A DNA stretch of 64,000 nucleotides from Vibrio crassostreae 9ZC13. Its GTDB lineage: Bacteria; Pseudomonadota; Gammaproteobacteria; Enterobacterales; Vibrionaceae. This document shows, piece by piece, positions 47,200 to 56,534 of this stretch. The notes under the pieces are model-generated. The model ran no database searches and was not told where the DNA came from. It saw only the letters and a list, made by a program, of their open reading frames with translations. A program made the translations under genes and the position numbers. The first letter of the stretch is position 1. The number at the start of each line of letters is the position of its first letter. The stretch lies in contig NZ_AJYZ02000019.1 of the NCBI RefSeq assembly GCF_000272045.2, positions 956,516-1,020,515 of the forward strand. The letters are read 5' to 3'.

Positions 47200-48620
47200 T
47201 GACGATGGCCAATCAAGATTCTGTTCTAAAGGCGACACACTTTCGAAGCGAAGGCGATGTGAACACCACGCCAGCGCGTGAGAAATGGAACGAGTCGCTA
47301 AACGATGATGCGACTCAAGCGATGTTAAAACGTGACTCTGACGTATTTCTTCATCAAGCGATGTCAACGCCTTGTCTAGACACACTTGAAGCAGCTGAAG
47401 GCATCTACATTCAAGATGCGACGGGCAAGAAGTACATGGACTTTCACGGTAACAATGTTCATCAATTGGGTTATGGCCATCCACATATCATTAATAAAGT
47501 GACTCAACAAATGGCTTCATTGCCGTTTTCACCACGTCGCTTTACCAATGAAACAGCCGTTCAATGCGCTGAAAAGCTGACACAGATCTGCGGTGGTGAG
47601 TTGAACCGCGTGTTGTTTGCACCGGGTGGTACTTCGGTTATCGGCATGGCACTCAAACTGGCTCGACATGTCACCAACAACTTCAAGGTCGTTTCACTGT
47701 GGGACTCATTCCATGGCGCGTCACTGGACACAATTTCAGTGGGTGGTGAAGCTTGTTTCCGCGAAGGCATGGGCCCGTTAATGGCTGGCGTAGAACGCAT
47801 TCCACCAGCCGTCTCTTATCGTGGCGCTTTCCCGTTTAACGAGAATAGCGCAGTCAATGCAAACGAAACTGCATGCGACGTTCACTATGCCGACTATTTA
47901 GAGTATGTGATTGAAAAAGAAGGTGGCATTGGAGCCTTCATTGCCGAAGCAGTGCGTAACACAGACGTTCAGGTTCCAAGCAAAGCTTACTGGAAGCGCA
48001 TCCGTGAGATTTGTGATAAGCATAACGTCATGTTGATCATCGACGACATTCCAAACGGTATGGGTCGTAGTGGCGAATGGTTCACTCACCAGGCCTTTGA
48101 TATCGAACCTGACATTCTTTGTATCGGTAAAGGTTTTGGCGGGGGCTTGGTTCCAATTGCAGCCATGGTCACTAAAGACAAATACAACACGGCAGCGCAA
48201 GTATCACTTGGTCACTACACCCACGAGAAAAGTCCTATTGGCTGCGCGGCGGCACTGGCTACGATGGAAGTGATTGAGCAAGAAAATCTACTTGAAAAAG
48301 TACAAGCGGACAGCGCATTCGTGCGTGAACAACTGCTTCAAATGAAAGAGAAATACCCAGTCATTGGTGACGTTCGCGGCATCGGCCTGCTCTGGGGAGT
48401 GGAATTGGTCACTGACCATATCACCAAAAACCGAGCGTTCGATGAAGCAGAAGCAGTACTTTACCAATGTCTGAACGATGGCCTGAGCTTTAAGGTGTCA
48501 CAAGGTAACGTGATTCAATTAAGCCCGCCATTGATCATCAGTCGCAGCGAGCTAGAAGTCGCTCTGTCTGTATTCGAAAAAGCGATAGCCAAAGTCTGCA
48601 AAGATTTTGAATACCTTTAA
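47199..48620 (+). CDS. pbfA: (R)-1-hydroxy-2-aminoethylphosphonate ammonia-lyase (PbfA type)
   Basis: The 473-residue PLP protein looks like a class III aminotransferase. The PLP lysine is in CIGKGFGGGLVPIAA near 310 and the cofactor-binding LIIDDIPNGMGRSGEW near 280. Enzymes of this type placed between phnW and phnX have been shown to be PbfA, a lyase that turns (R)-1-hydroxy-2-AEP into phosphonoacetaldehyde and ammonia. That widens the substrate range of the PhnW-PhnX route. The assignment rests on family resemblance plus context. Confidence 0.8.
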   Translation: MTMANQDSVLKATHFRSEGDVNTTPAREKWNESLNDDATQAMLKRDSDVFLHQAMSTPCLDTLEAAEGIYIQDATGKKYMDFHGNNVHQLGYGHPHIINKVTQQMASLPFSPRRFTNETAVQCAEKLTQICGGELNRVLFAPGGTSVIGMALKLARHVTNNFKVVSLWDSFHGASLDTISVGGEACFREGMGPLMAGVERIPPAVSYRGAFPFNENSAVNANETACDVHYADYLEYVIEKEGGIGAFIAEAVRNTDVQVPSKAYWKRIREICDKHNVMLIIDDIPNGMGRSGEWFTHQAFDIEPDILCIGKGFGGGLVPIAAMVTKDKYNTAAQVSLGHYTHEKSPIGCAAALATMEVIEQENLLEKVQADSAFVREQLLQMKEKYPVIGDVRGIGLLWGVELVTDHITKNRAFDEAEAVLYQCLNDGLSFKVSQGNVIQLSPPLIISRSELEVALSVFEKAIAKVCKDFEYL

Positions 48621-48712
48621 TTCTCGAAATCAACATTTAAACCAATAACCTTAAACAACCATTTGTTTCCCAGAACTTTGAACTGGGAGTGACACAAAAA
48701 TAGGACACTATT

Positions 48713-49531
48713 ATGAACACGACATCACCTATCCAAGCGGTTATCTTTGACTGGGCCGGCACTATCGTTGATTTTGGGTCGTTTGCTCCAACTAGCATCT
48801 TCGTTGAAGCATTCAAACAAGGTTTCGACTTTGACATCGACTTAGCTGAAGCTCGTGAACCTATGGGTATCGGTAAATGGGATCACATCCAAGCGGTGGG
48901 TCGAATCCCTGCTGTTGACGCTCGTTGGAAAGCTCAGTTCGGATGCTCAATGACAAGTGAAGACGTTGACGCGATCTACGCGGCATTCATGCCTCTTCAA
49001 AAAGCGAAAGTAGCCGATCACGCAGCACCTATTTTGAATGCGATAGAAGTGGTCAATAACCTAAAAGAGAAGAACGTGAAGATCGGATCTTGTTCAGGTT
49101 ACCCACGTGAAGTGATGGATGTGCTAATCCCTGCTGCTGCAGATTACGGTTACCACCCAGACAACATCGTAGCAACCGATGACCTACCTCAAGGCGGTCG
49201 CCCTGCTCCATTTATGGCACTTAAAAACGTAATCGACCTTGGCGTAACCAGCGTTTCAGCATGTGTGAAAGTGGATGATGCAGCACCTGGGATCGATGAA
49301 GGTCACAACGCAGGTATGTGGACAGTAGGCCTTGTATTATCAGGTAACGAAGCAGGCTTAACGTATCAAGAATATTTAGATGCAGACGAGACAACACTTA
49401 CAGCTGCACGTGAAAAAGCAAGCGTTAGGCTAAACGAATCAAACCCGCACTACTTGATCGATACCATTGCAGACCTACCAGGCGTCATTGCAGATATTGA
49501 ACAGCGTTTACTGGCAGGAGAGCGCCCATAA
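48713..49531 (+). CDS. phnX: Phosphonoacetaldehyde hydrolase (phosphonatase)
   Basis: PhnX cleaves the carbon-phosphorus bond of phosphonoacetaldehyde, giving acetaldehyde and phosphate. The 272-residue HAD-superfamily protein has the nucleophile motif [14 protein letters not shown] at residues 9-22, the probable Schiff-base lysine in [12 protein letters not shown] near 58, and [13 protein letters not shown] near 185. It follows pbfA by 92 bases and completes the pathway. Confidence 0.95.
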   Translation: MNTTSPIQAVIFDWAGTIVDFGSFAPTSIFVEAFKQGFDFDIDLAEAREPMGIGKWDHIQAVGRIPAVDARWKAQFGCSMTSEDVDAIYAAFMPLQKAKVADHAAPILNAIEVVNNLKEKNVKIGSCSGYPREVMDVLIPAAADYGYHPDNIVATDDLPQGGRPAPFMALKNVIDLGVTSVSACVKVDDAAPGIDEGHNAGMWTVGLVLSGNEAGLTYQEYLDADETTLTAAREKASVRLNESNPHYLIDTIADLPGVIADIEQRLLAGERP

Positions 49532-49539
49532 GCAAAAGC

Positions 49540-49578
49540 GAGATGTTCACGTGACGTAAAGTACGTGAAAAACATCTC
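49540..49578 (+). terminator. Hairpin after phnX
   Basis: GAGATGTT plus CACGT pairs with ACGTG plus AACATCTC, with a small bulge. A T tract is lacking, so termination efficiency is unsure. Confidence 0.5.
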
Positions 49579-49971
49579 TAATCGCTTTAATTCAAATCCC
49601 TATCCAATCATGTACTCATTCGAGTTATACATATTGGGTGGGGATTTTTGTTTTATAAGCATGATAAAGCGCAAGTTTTTTACTTATTACCCGTAGCGCC
49701 ACTGGTAAATAGACGAGGCTAGGCTATAGCTTAAACATAAACATTCCAACAAATGATAAAATCAACAATAAAGGCATCTTAAATATATAATATTTAACAA
49801 TTTCATTGACTCCAATACGCAATCAGATTAACAATATAAGTACTGAGAAAGAAACAGGTTCACCTGAACCAACACCTTGATTTACTTATTATAAGCAGTG
49901 TCGTAACCCAATAAGTGATCGTTTTACTGGTAAGTTCAGATAAAAATAAGAGTTAATCCAAGGAAAAAATT
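49579..49971. other. Leader region of the OmpA-family gene
   Basis: About 390 AT-rich bases. A possible promoter is listed separately; it would give an untranslated leader of roughly 130 bases, as is common for outer-membrane protein messages controlled by small RNAs. No gene is credible. Confidence 0.45.
49806..49834 (+). promoter_or_regulatory. Possible sigma-70 promoter of the OmpA-family gene
   Basis: TTGACT and TAACAA are separated by 17 bases. The -10 match is moderate. Confidence 0.35.
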
Positions 49972-51042
49972 ATGAAAAAACTGTCAAAAATCATGTGTGC
50001 TGTTGTAGCCGCTTCAGGCCTAGCAGCAGCGCCTTCTATTGCTGCAACGACTTACGTGGGTGCAAAAGTGGGCGTGGGCTGGCTAGACAGCGCATGCGTA
50101 AGCGGTGAAAAGTGTGATGATGATGCAATTGGTGCAGGCATCTACTCTGGCTACAATTTTAATGACAAGTTTGGTATTGAGCTAAGCTCAGACTTCCTTG
50201 GCGACTACAAGACAAGCTTTTCAAAGAACGGCACAACAGCTGCGTTCAGCGATCCACTGATCGCAATCTCGCTAACTCCAATGTACCGCCTAGCAGTACA
50301 ACAAGAGTTTGACGTATTCTTTAAAGCAGGTCCTGCTTACATTTCACACGGTGGCGAGGATGACGTCGTTCTTTCTGCTGGTATCGGTGTAGAGAAGCAA
50401 CTATCTTCTGATTGGGCATTACGTGTTGAATACCAATACTTTGATGATTTCGACGACAACTACGTTCAAGACCTGAACTCGAACCTACTATCAGTTGGTG
50501 TTAGCTACAACTTCGGTACTGGCAACACCACAGCATCAGCGGCGGCTGCAACAGCTTCTGCAGTAGCAGTGACTCAAGCGCCATCTGAGCCAATCACAGA
50601 ACCAGCAGTTGTTGTTGAAGAGAAGACAACCGTGGTTGTTACTAAAGCGCAAACTGAGAGCTTCTCTCAAGGTATGTTTGAGACAAACAGTACTGAACTG
50701 TCTACAGATGGTAAAATTGCATTAATGCCATTAGTTGAAGTACTTAAAGCTCACCCTCAATCATCAGTTGATGTTGTTGGTCACACCGACTCAACAGGTG
50801 CAGCTGAGTATAATCTAATGATCTCTAAGAAACGTGCTGCTGCTGTAGCCGCATACATCGAAGAGCAAGGCATTGAAGCAGACCGTATTACAGCGTCAGG
50901 TGAAGGCGAAGAGAATCCAATTGCATCAAACGCTACAGCTGAAGGTCGTGCTCAAAACCGTCGTGTTGACGCAACGATCCCTGGTTTTGAATACCAAGAA
51001 GAAGTCAAAGTTGAAGAAGTTATCGTAGAAGCTGCTGAATAA
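49972..51042 (+). CDS. ompA: OmpA-family outer membrane protein
   Basis: The 356-residue protein has a signal peptide of about 24 residues (ending PSIAA), an N-terminal eight-stranded-barrel-like domain (TTYVGAKVGVGWLD to VGVSYNFGTG, about 25-180), an alanine-rich linker, and a C-terminal OmpA domain that binds peptidoglycan (VDVVGHTDSTGAAEYN near 265; NRRVDATI near 325). An AAGGAA ribosome binding site precedes the ATG. A strong terminator follows. Confidence 0.9.
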   Translation: MKKLSKIMCAVVAASGLAAAPSIAATTYVGAKVGVGWLDSACVSGEKCDDDAIGAGIYSGYNFNDKFGIELSSDFLGDYKTSFSKNGTTAAFSDPLIAISLTPMYRLAVQQEFDVFFKAGPAYISHGGEDDVVLSAGIGVEKQLSSDWALRVEYQYFDDFDDNYVQDLNSNLLSVGVSYNFGTGNTTASAAAATASAVAVTQAPSEPITEPAVVVEEKTTVVVTKAQTESFSQGMFETNSTELSTDGKIALMPLVEVLKAHPQSSVDVVGHTDSTGAAEYNLMISKKRAAAVAAYIEEQGIEADRITASGEGEENPIASNATAEGRAQNRRVDATIPGFEYQEEVKVEEVIVEAAE

Positions 51043-51068
51043 TAGCACTCTACCTTAGTTAAAATAAT

Positions 51069-51104
51069 AAGGGCGGAGCACTTTAAAGTGCTCCGCCCTT
51101 TTCT
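51069..51104 (+). terminator. Terminator after ompA
   Basis: A near-perfect 16-bp stem built on AAGGGCGGAGCACTTT and its complement, followed by TTTTCTTT. Confidence 0.92.
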
Positions 51105-51125
51105 TTGTCTGGCTATGCCTAAAAA

Positions 51126-51174
<49 letters not shown>

Positions 51175-51208
51175 GATTAGCCTACCGCCAAGCTGTACAA
51201 TCAGAAGA

Positions 51209-51607
51209 CTAGACGATTTCCCAACTATGAGTCATCTCTACGCCAGCACCCAACATTAGACATACAGAACAGTACTTTTCTAATGAATCCGCACACACCT
51301 TAGCGACCTGCTCAGGATCAAGGTTGTCACCAGACACTTCAAAGTGAATATTAATCACAGTAAAGATTTTCGGCGCTGTTTCACGACGTTTGGTTTCAAG
51401 CTTTGCATTGCAACCAGTGATGCTTTGACCCGCAGATTTCAAACCGTCCACTACATCAACAGAGCTACAGCCACCAGCAGCCATTAACACCATTTCCATC
51501 GGGCTTGGCGCAGTAGCACCGCCGCTTCCATCCATAACAATAGAATGGCCTGATTGAGATTGACCGAGGAATTTAAAGCCTTCGACCCATTTAACTTCTG
51601 CTTGCAT
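51209..51607 (-). CDS. OsmC/YhfA-family protein
   Basis: The 132-residue protein has the OsmC fold, with the two redox cysteines in AAGGCSSVDVVDGL and EKYCSVCLML. OsmC-type proteins reduce organic hydroperoxides; the YhfA-like subgroup, which this resembles, is less studied. It is a single gene, divergent from msrAB across 200 bases. Confidence 0.88.
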   Translation of the reverse strand: MQAEVKWVEGFKFLGQSQSGHSIVMDGSGGATAPSPMEMVLMAAGGCSSVDVVDGLKSAGQSITGCNAKLETKRRETAPKIFTVINIHFEVSGDNLDPEQVAKVCADSLEKYCSVCLMLGAGVEMTHSWEIV

Positions 51608-51807
51608 GTTGTTCCTTAGATGTACGAAAACGTCATCATTATTTGGTATTTTATATCAATGCCTACACCCTACTACTGGCGGCATTTATGAGCAAGATTT
51701 TCTATTTGAGATATTTTTTTCATGAATAGTGTAATTTTTTCCATCTAAAACCTGTCTCTATTCGTACATTCAAAATCGAATGAGAAAAACGTCAAGATGA
51801 GGTATCT

Positions 51808-52950
51808 ATGAATAAATTATCTAAAATATTGGTATCACTCGTGGTTACACTACCACTGATTTCGCTGTTTGTAAGCCAGACTGGCACTGCCAATACAATG
51901 GATAAAACGGCTAGTTCAGGTAAAACTGAAATCGCGACACTGGCTGGTGGTTGTTTTTGGTGTACAGAATCCGATCTAGAAAAACTGACAGGCGTGACCG
52001 ACGTTATCTCTGGGTATTCTGGCGGTGAACTAGAAAACCCAACCTACAAACAAGTATCCTCAGGCAAGTCAGGTCACATCGAAGTGATCAACGTGACCTA
52101 TAACCCTGATGTGGTTAGCTACGAACAGGTTCTTGACCAATTCTTCCGACACATCGACCCAACCGATGACAAAGGTTCTTTTGTAGACCGAGGCCGTCAT
52201 TATCGACCAGCTATTTTCTATCATAACCAAGCACAAAAAGATGTTGCTCAGAACTTCATGATGGAAATCGACAAAGCTAATATCTTTGGTGAACCACTAA
52301 AAACAGAACTGATTGAATTTGAGAAGTTCTGGCCAGCAGAAGATTACCACCAAGATTATTACAAGAAGAGTAAGGTTCGTTATAACTACTACCGCTATGC
52401 TTCTGGCCGCGATCAGTACCTAGATAAGATCTTCGGTGATGATAGAAAGGACAACCCTAAAACACTACGTCAGATAATCGACAGTAAGAATGCGACAGCG
52501 AATGCTAAAACATACGTAAAACCGTCTGATGCAGAGATCAAAGCGAAGCTTACAGCACTTCAATACGATGTAACGCAAGAAGACGCTACTGAGCGCCCAT
52601 TTGACAACAAATACTGGGATAACAAGCAAGAAGGTATTTACGTTGATATCGTAACTGGGGAGCCATTGTTCTCTTCAAAAGACAAATACAAGTCAGGCAC
52701 AGGCTGGCCGAGCTTTACACAGCCAATCAGCGAGGCTTATGTCGTCACAACTACTGACTACAAACTGCTTTACCCAAGAACAGAGGTTCGCAGTAAGTTT
52801 GGTGATTCTCACTTGGGACATGTATTTAAAGATGGTCCAAAACCAACAGGGTTACGTTACTGCATGAACTCAGCCGCAATGCGCTTTATCCCAGCGGATA
52901 AATTAGCAGAAGAAGGCTATGAGGAATACGTTGAGATGTTTGAGGGCTAA
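51808..52950 (+). CDS. msrAB: Secreted bifunctional methionine sulfoxide reductase MsrAB
   Basis: The 380-residue protein has an N-terminal signal or anchor (about 1-29), an MsrA domain with the catalytic cysteine in [10 protein letters not shown] near 50, and an MsrB domain with [12 protein letters not shown] near 295, [13 protein letters not shown] near 330 and the catalytic cysteine in [11 protein letters not shown] near 352. It repairs both epimers of methionine sulfoxide, here in the periplasm. The usual zinc CxxC pairs of MsrB are absent, as in the non-zinc form. Confidence 0.93.
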   Translation: MNKLSKILVSLVVTLPLISLFVSQTGTANTMDKTASSGKTEIATLAGGCFWCTESDLEKLTGVTDVISGYSGGELENPTYKQVSSGKSGHIEVINVTYNPDVVSYEQVLDQFFRHIDPTDDKGSFVDRGRHYRPAIFYHNQAQKDVAQNFMMEIDKANIFGEPLKTELIEFEKFWPAEDYHQDYYKKSKVRYNYYRYASGRDQYLDKIFGDDRKDNPKTLRQIIDSKNATANAKTYVKPSDAEIKAKLTALQYDVTQEDATERPFDNKYWDNKQEGIYVDIVTGEPLFSSKDKYKSGTGWPSFTQPISEAYVVTTTDYKLLYPRTEVRSKFGDSHLGHVFKDGPKPTGLRYCMNSAAMRFIPADKLAEEGYEEYVEMFEG

Positions 52951-52980
52951 GCATTCAGCATTTAACGAACAGCCTATAAC

Positions 52981-53013
52981 AACAAAGCCAGCATATCGCT
53001 GGCTTTGTTTTTA
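52981..53013 (+). terminator. Terminator after msrAB
   Basis: AACAAAGCCAGC pairs with GCTGGCTTTGTT and is followed by T residues; it also faces the convergent ktrB. Confidence 0.88.
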
Positions 53014-53048
53014 TTTACAGAGCTTTATTTATCAGCCCGTGAACCTAA

Positions 53049-54416
53049 TTAACCAGTCAACACCGTGTCTTCTGGATATTTCAACAAGGAAGGTTCTGGG
53101 CGAGCTAGCATATAAGCCAAGGTCAAAGGACCGATACGTCCAATCACCATAACAACAATCATGATGTATTTACCTGGCTCAGTCAGGTTCGCGGTTAAGC
53201 CAGCGGTTAAGCCAACCGTTGCAAAGGCTGAAATCACCTCAAACATGACTCGATCAAACGCTGCCTTTTCAGTAAGCATTAACAAAAACATCGCGGTGGT
53301 TAATAACGCCCCACTTACCACAATAATGGCCAATGACTTTGTTACCGCTTGCCAAGTTACGGTTCGCTTAAACATCACTACATGTTTCTTCTGGCGTAAA
53401 AACGTCCACGTCGCAACAAACGCGACGGCAAAGGTCGAAACCTTAATACCACCACCCGTTGAGGTAGAACCGGCACCAATCAACATCAGTACAATCATTA
53501 CCAGCAATGCCGGCTGAGTGTATTGAGACAAATCCACACTATTAAAGCCAGCAGTACGAGCACTTGCCGACTGGAAAAATGCGGCTAGCCACTGTCCTTG
53601 AGTCGATAGCCCTTCCATGGTTGCTGAGTTATTTCTTTCCAGCAGCCAGAACAATACCGTACCCACCAACAATAAAGTCGGGGTTGCGGTTAGCATAATC
53701 TTAGTGTGTAAATGAAGATGTCGAAAACCTTTACGCCAATTACTGGATAGGTCACCCACTACCGTGAAGCCTAAACCACCAAAAATGAACAAAGCCGCGA
53801 GCGTAAAAATCACTAATGGGTCATCAACAAAGCTCATCATACTGTCTGAAAACAGTGCAAAACCTGCGTTATTGAATGCAGATATCGCATGAAATAGTGC
53901 ATAAAAACTGCCCGTTGACCATCCCATCTCAGGTACCCAGCGGAAGCAGAGCAATACAAAACCGATAAATTCAGCCACTAATGCAAAGATGATGATCTTC
54001 TTAACTAATTTACGAAGGTTAATCTTACGATCTTGACCAAGCGCTTCTTTCGCGAGTGCTTGTTGTTTAAGGCTTAACCTAACACCGAACATGTAAAGCA
54101 GTACCGCAGATAGAGTCATCTGCCCTAACCCGCCGACTTGCATCAAGAACATCAGTAAGATTTTGCCCGCCAAGGTGAAATGCTCACCGGTATCGACAAC
54201 ACCTAATCCTGTCACACTGATCGCCGAGGTTGCTGTAAACAGTGCATCCGTAAAACTTAGGCCTGTCACAGAGAATACAGGCATCGTCAACAATATTGCA
54301 GAGGGGATAAGTACGCCTAAGAAGCTCGTAAGGATAATCTTAGGTTCAGAGCCTTTACGTGGCTTTTTATCACTCTTAAGCGTGTAGAAAGTACCTTTTC
54401 GTTTTAACGAATTCAT
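53049..54416 (-). CDS. ktrB: Sodium-dependent potassium transporter membrane subunit KtrB
   Basis: The 455-residue protein has the four M1-P-M2 repeats of the Trk/Ktr/HKT family. Selectivity-loop glycines are in TSAISVTGLGV, SAFNNAGFALF, SASARTAGFNSV and SAFATVGLTAG. The mid-gate loop IGAGSTSTGGGIK is typical of KtrB. The length equals V. alginolyticus KtrB. It follows ktrA by 19 bases, forming the KtrAB potassium uptake system. Confidence 0.95.
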   Translation of the reverse strand: MNSLKRKGTFYTLKSDKKPRKGSEPKIILTSFLGVLIPSAILLTMPVFSVTGLSFTDALFTATSAISVTGLGVVDTGEHFTLAGKILLMFLMQVGGLGQMTLSAVLLYMFGVRLSLKQQALAKEALGQDRKINLRKLVKKIIIFALVAEFIGFVLLCFRWVPEMGWSTGSFYALFHAISAFNNAGFALFSDSMMSFVDDPLVIFTLAALFIFGGLGFTVVGDLSSNWRKGFRHLHLHTKIMLTATPTLLLVGTVLFWLLERNNSATMEGLSTQGQWLAAFFQSASARTAGFNSVDLSQYTQPALLVMIVLMLIGAGSTSTGGGIKVSTFAVAFVATWTFLRQKKHVVMFKRTVTWQAVTKSLAIIVVSGALLTTAMFLLMLTEKAAFDRVMFEVISAFATVGLTAGLTANLTEPGKYIMIVVMVIGRIGPLTLAYMLARPEPSLLKYPEDTVLTG

Positions 54417-54435
54417 ACTGTTACCTTATTGCCAA

Positions 54436-55092
54436 TTACCAATTGCGTAGCTTTCTAGATAAGGTCTCTTTCGGCCCAGCGATGATCACCACATCCCCAA
54501 TTTCTAAACTCACATCCAATTCTGGTGCTTTAGTGAGGTTCGGCCCTCGCTTGAAGCCAAGTACCTCAACACCATTTTCTTTACACAGCTTAAGATCGCC
54601 AAGTTTCTTACCCAACAGTTTAGAACCAATAACAATCTCCGTCATCGCTAAGCCACTGCCAAGGTCGATAAATTCGAGAACGCGTCTGTCCAGTATCTTA
54701 CGAGCAACACGAATACCCATATCGCGCTCGGGCATGATGATATGGTCAGCACCAATCTTAGAGAGGATCTTGCCGTGGAACTTATCATTCGCCTTAACCC
54801 AGACTGCTTTTGCTCCAGATTCTTTCACCACCAAAGTCGTTAGAATGCTTGAGTTAACGTCAGAGCCTATCGACACCATCACCATATCGTAATCATCGAG
54901 TCTTAACTCTTTAACTGTCTCCTCGCTTGTACAGTTCGCAACAATCGCTTGTGAAACAAAAGCCGCTGCTTCTTTCACTCGCTCTTCATCAATATCGACG
55001 GCCAGTACCTGTGCCCCTGAACTTTGTAGCTCTTTGCAAACAGACAGACCAAATCGCCCTAAACCGATAACTGCATATTGTTTGTCGCTCAT
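54436..55092 (-). CDS. ktrA: KtrA regulatory RCK subunit
   Basis: The 218-residue cytoplasmic protein has an RCK_N domain with YAVIGLGRFGLSVCKEL at residues 6-22 and the acidic VDIDEE near 34 that binds the ribose of ATP/ADP or NAD, then an RCK_C domain from about 135. An octameric KtrA ring gates KtrB. First gene of ktrAB, divergent from an MscS channel gene across 186 bases. Confidence 0.95.
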   Translation of the reverse strand: MSDKQYAVIGLGRFGLSVCKELQSSGAQVLAVDIDEERVKEAAAFVSQAIVANCTSEETVKELRLDDYDMVMVSIGSDVNSSILTTLVVKESGAKAVWVKANDKFHGKILSKIGADHIIMPERDMGIRVARKILDRRVLEFIDLGSGLAMTEIVIGSKLLGKKLGDLKLCKENGVEVLGFKRGPNLTKAPELDVSLEIGDVVIIAGPKETLSRKLRNW

Positions 55093-55278
55093 TTGAAATC
55101 CTGTTTAGAAATTTTAATTACACGGGATAGCCAAACCTACATTAGTTTCTATCTCAAAAAAAGTTAGTTCTGCAAGAATAAGGTTATACTATTGTCATAA
55201 TCGCTTGATTTATAAAGGTAGAGAACAACTCGAGTTTCTGCTAATTTCCAATTCATAATTTCTGCGGCAGCACACACA

Positions 55279-56448
55279 ATGAATGAATTCATAACCCAAG
55301 TACAAACCTACATCAACCAGAGCCATAGTGATTGGGCAAACAGCGTCCTATTCATCACTATGGCGAGTTTTCTCGCTTGGGTAGCTTGGCGAATTATCCA
55401 TAATCGCTTAGAAATTCTGGTTCAGAAAACCCCATTCCACTGGGACGATCTACTGCTAGAAGCACTAAAAACCCCTGTCAGCACGTTACTTTGGTGTTGG
55501 CCTGCTACAGTATCTGTCGGGCTCATCCTTCAAGACCAGTTTGGCAATGAAATCAACTGGTTAAAAACACTTAAGCACATATTAATTATCTGTACCTTCG
55601 TTTGGTTTACCTTACGAATGATCACTAACACAGAAGCCTATGTCTTAGAGCAAAAAAACAGAGACGAAACCACAGTACAGGCAATTGCGAAAGTCGCTCG
55701 CCTGTTCTTTATGGTGATGGGCGGCCTAACCATTATGCAGGCATTTGGGCTCAGTCTTTCCGGCTTACTCACCTTTGGTGGTGTTGGTGGTTTAATTGTC
55801 GGTTTAGCTGCAAAAGATCTACTGTCGAATTTCTTCGGTGGCATGATGATTTACTTCGACCGCCCTTTTAAAGTCGGTGATTGGATACGTTCTCCCGATC
55901 GTCAAATCGAAGGCACTGTCGAACGCATTGGTTGGCGCATGACGATCATCCGCACTTTTGATAAGCGTCCTTTGTACGTGCCAAATTCGGTGTTCAGTAG
56001 TATTGTGGTAGAGAATCCATCGAGAATGTTGAATCGTAGAATCAATGAAACCTTTGGTCTTCGTTATCAAGATGCAGACAAATTGGCGCTCATTGTTGAT
56101 GATGTAAGAACCATGCTCGAGACCCACCCAGATATTGATGCCAAACAGACGTTGATCGTTAACTTTGACAAATTTGGGCCATCAACGCTCAACTTCTTTA
56201 TCTATACCTTCACAAAAACAGTCAACTGGATCAGGTACCACAAAGTGAAGCAAGACGTTCTGTTACAGGTTCTGGCGATTATTCATAAACACAATGCAGA
56301 CATCGCGTTCCCAACACAGACACTCAAGATTGACCCTCAAGACTTTTCTAATGTTCAAGATCATAACAGCGTTCAAAGCCTAGGTGATAATCAGAATATT
56401 AGCGATCCCAAAGACATGTTGAACTCCCCTACGGAAGGTCATCGATAG
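55279..56448 (+). CDS. MscS-family mechanosensitive channel
   Basis: The 389-residue protein has about five N-terminal membrane helices, the pore helix with GGVGGLIVGLAAKDLLSNFF (about 173-192), a beta domain (FKVGDWIRSPDRQIEGTVER) and a C-terminal cytoplasmic domain. It should release solutes on hypo-osmotic shock. It lies head to head with ktrAB, pairing solute uptake and release in osmotic adaptation. The C-terminal tail is hydrophilic. Confidence 0.9.
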   Translation: MNEFITQVQTYINQSHSDWANSVLFITMASFLAWVAWRIIHNRLEILVQKTPFHWDDLLLEALKTPVSTLLWCWPATVSVGLILQDQFGNEINWLKTLKHILIICTFVWFTLRMITNTEAYVLEQKNRDETTVQAIAKVARLFFMVMGGLTIMQAFGLSLSGLLTFGGVGGLIVGLAAKDLLSNFFGGMMIYFDRPFKVGDWIRSPDRQIEGTVERIGWRMTIIRTFDKRPLYVPNSVFSSIVVENPSRMLNRRINETFGLRYQDADKLALIVDDVRTMLETHPDIDAKQTLIVNFDKFGPSTLNFFIYTFTKTVNWIRYHKVKQDVLLQVLAIIHKHNADIAFPTQTLKIDPQDFSNVQDHNSVQSLGDNQNISDPKDMLNSPTEGHR

Positions 56449-56486
56449 TCATATCCTTCTTGGTTATCGATAAGTAATAAGCGTGA

Positions 56487-56534
56487 AGCGTGGTAATATG
56501 ATGGCAGTATTCTAATGCACCTAATTACCACGCT
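56487..56534 (+). promoter_or_regulatory. 11-bp inverted repeat ending at the manC start codon
   Basis: AGCGTGGTAAT at 56487-56497 and ATTACCACGCT at 56524-56534 are perfect complements, 26 bases apart, and the second arm touches the ATG. No Shine-Dalgarno is seen. It may be a translational control hairpin or an operator. Confidence 0.6.

Noticed and set aside
53161..53517. 118-codon frame opposite ktrB
   Set aside because: Antisense to ktrB with no start signal or family resemblance.
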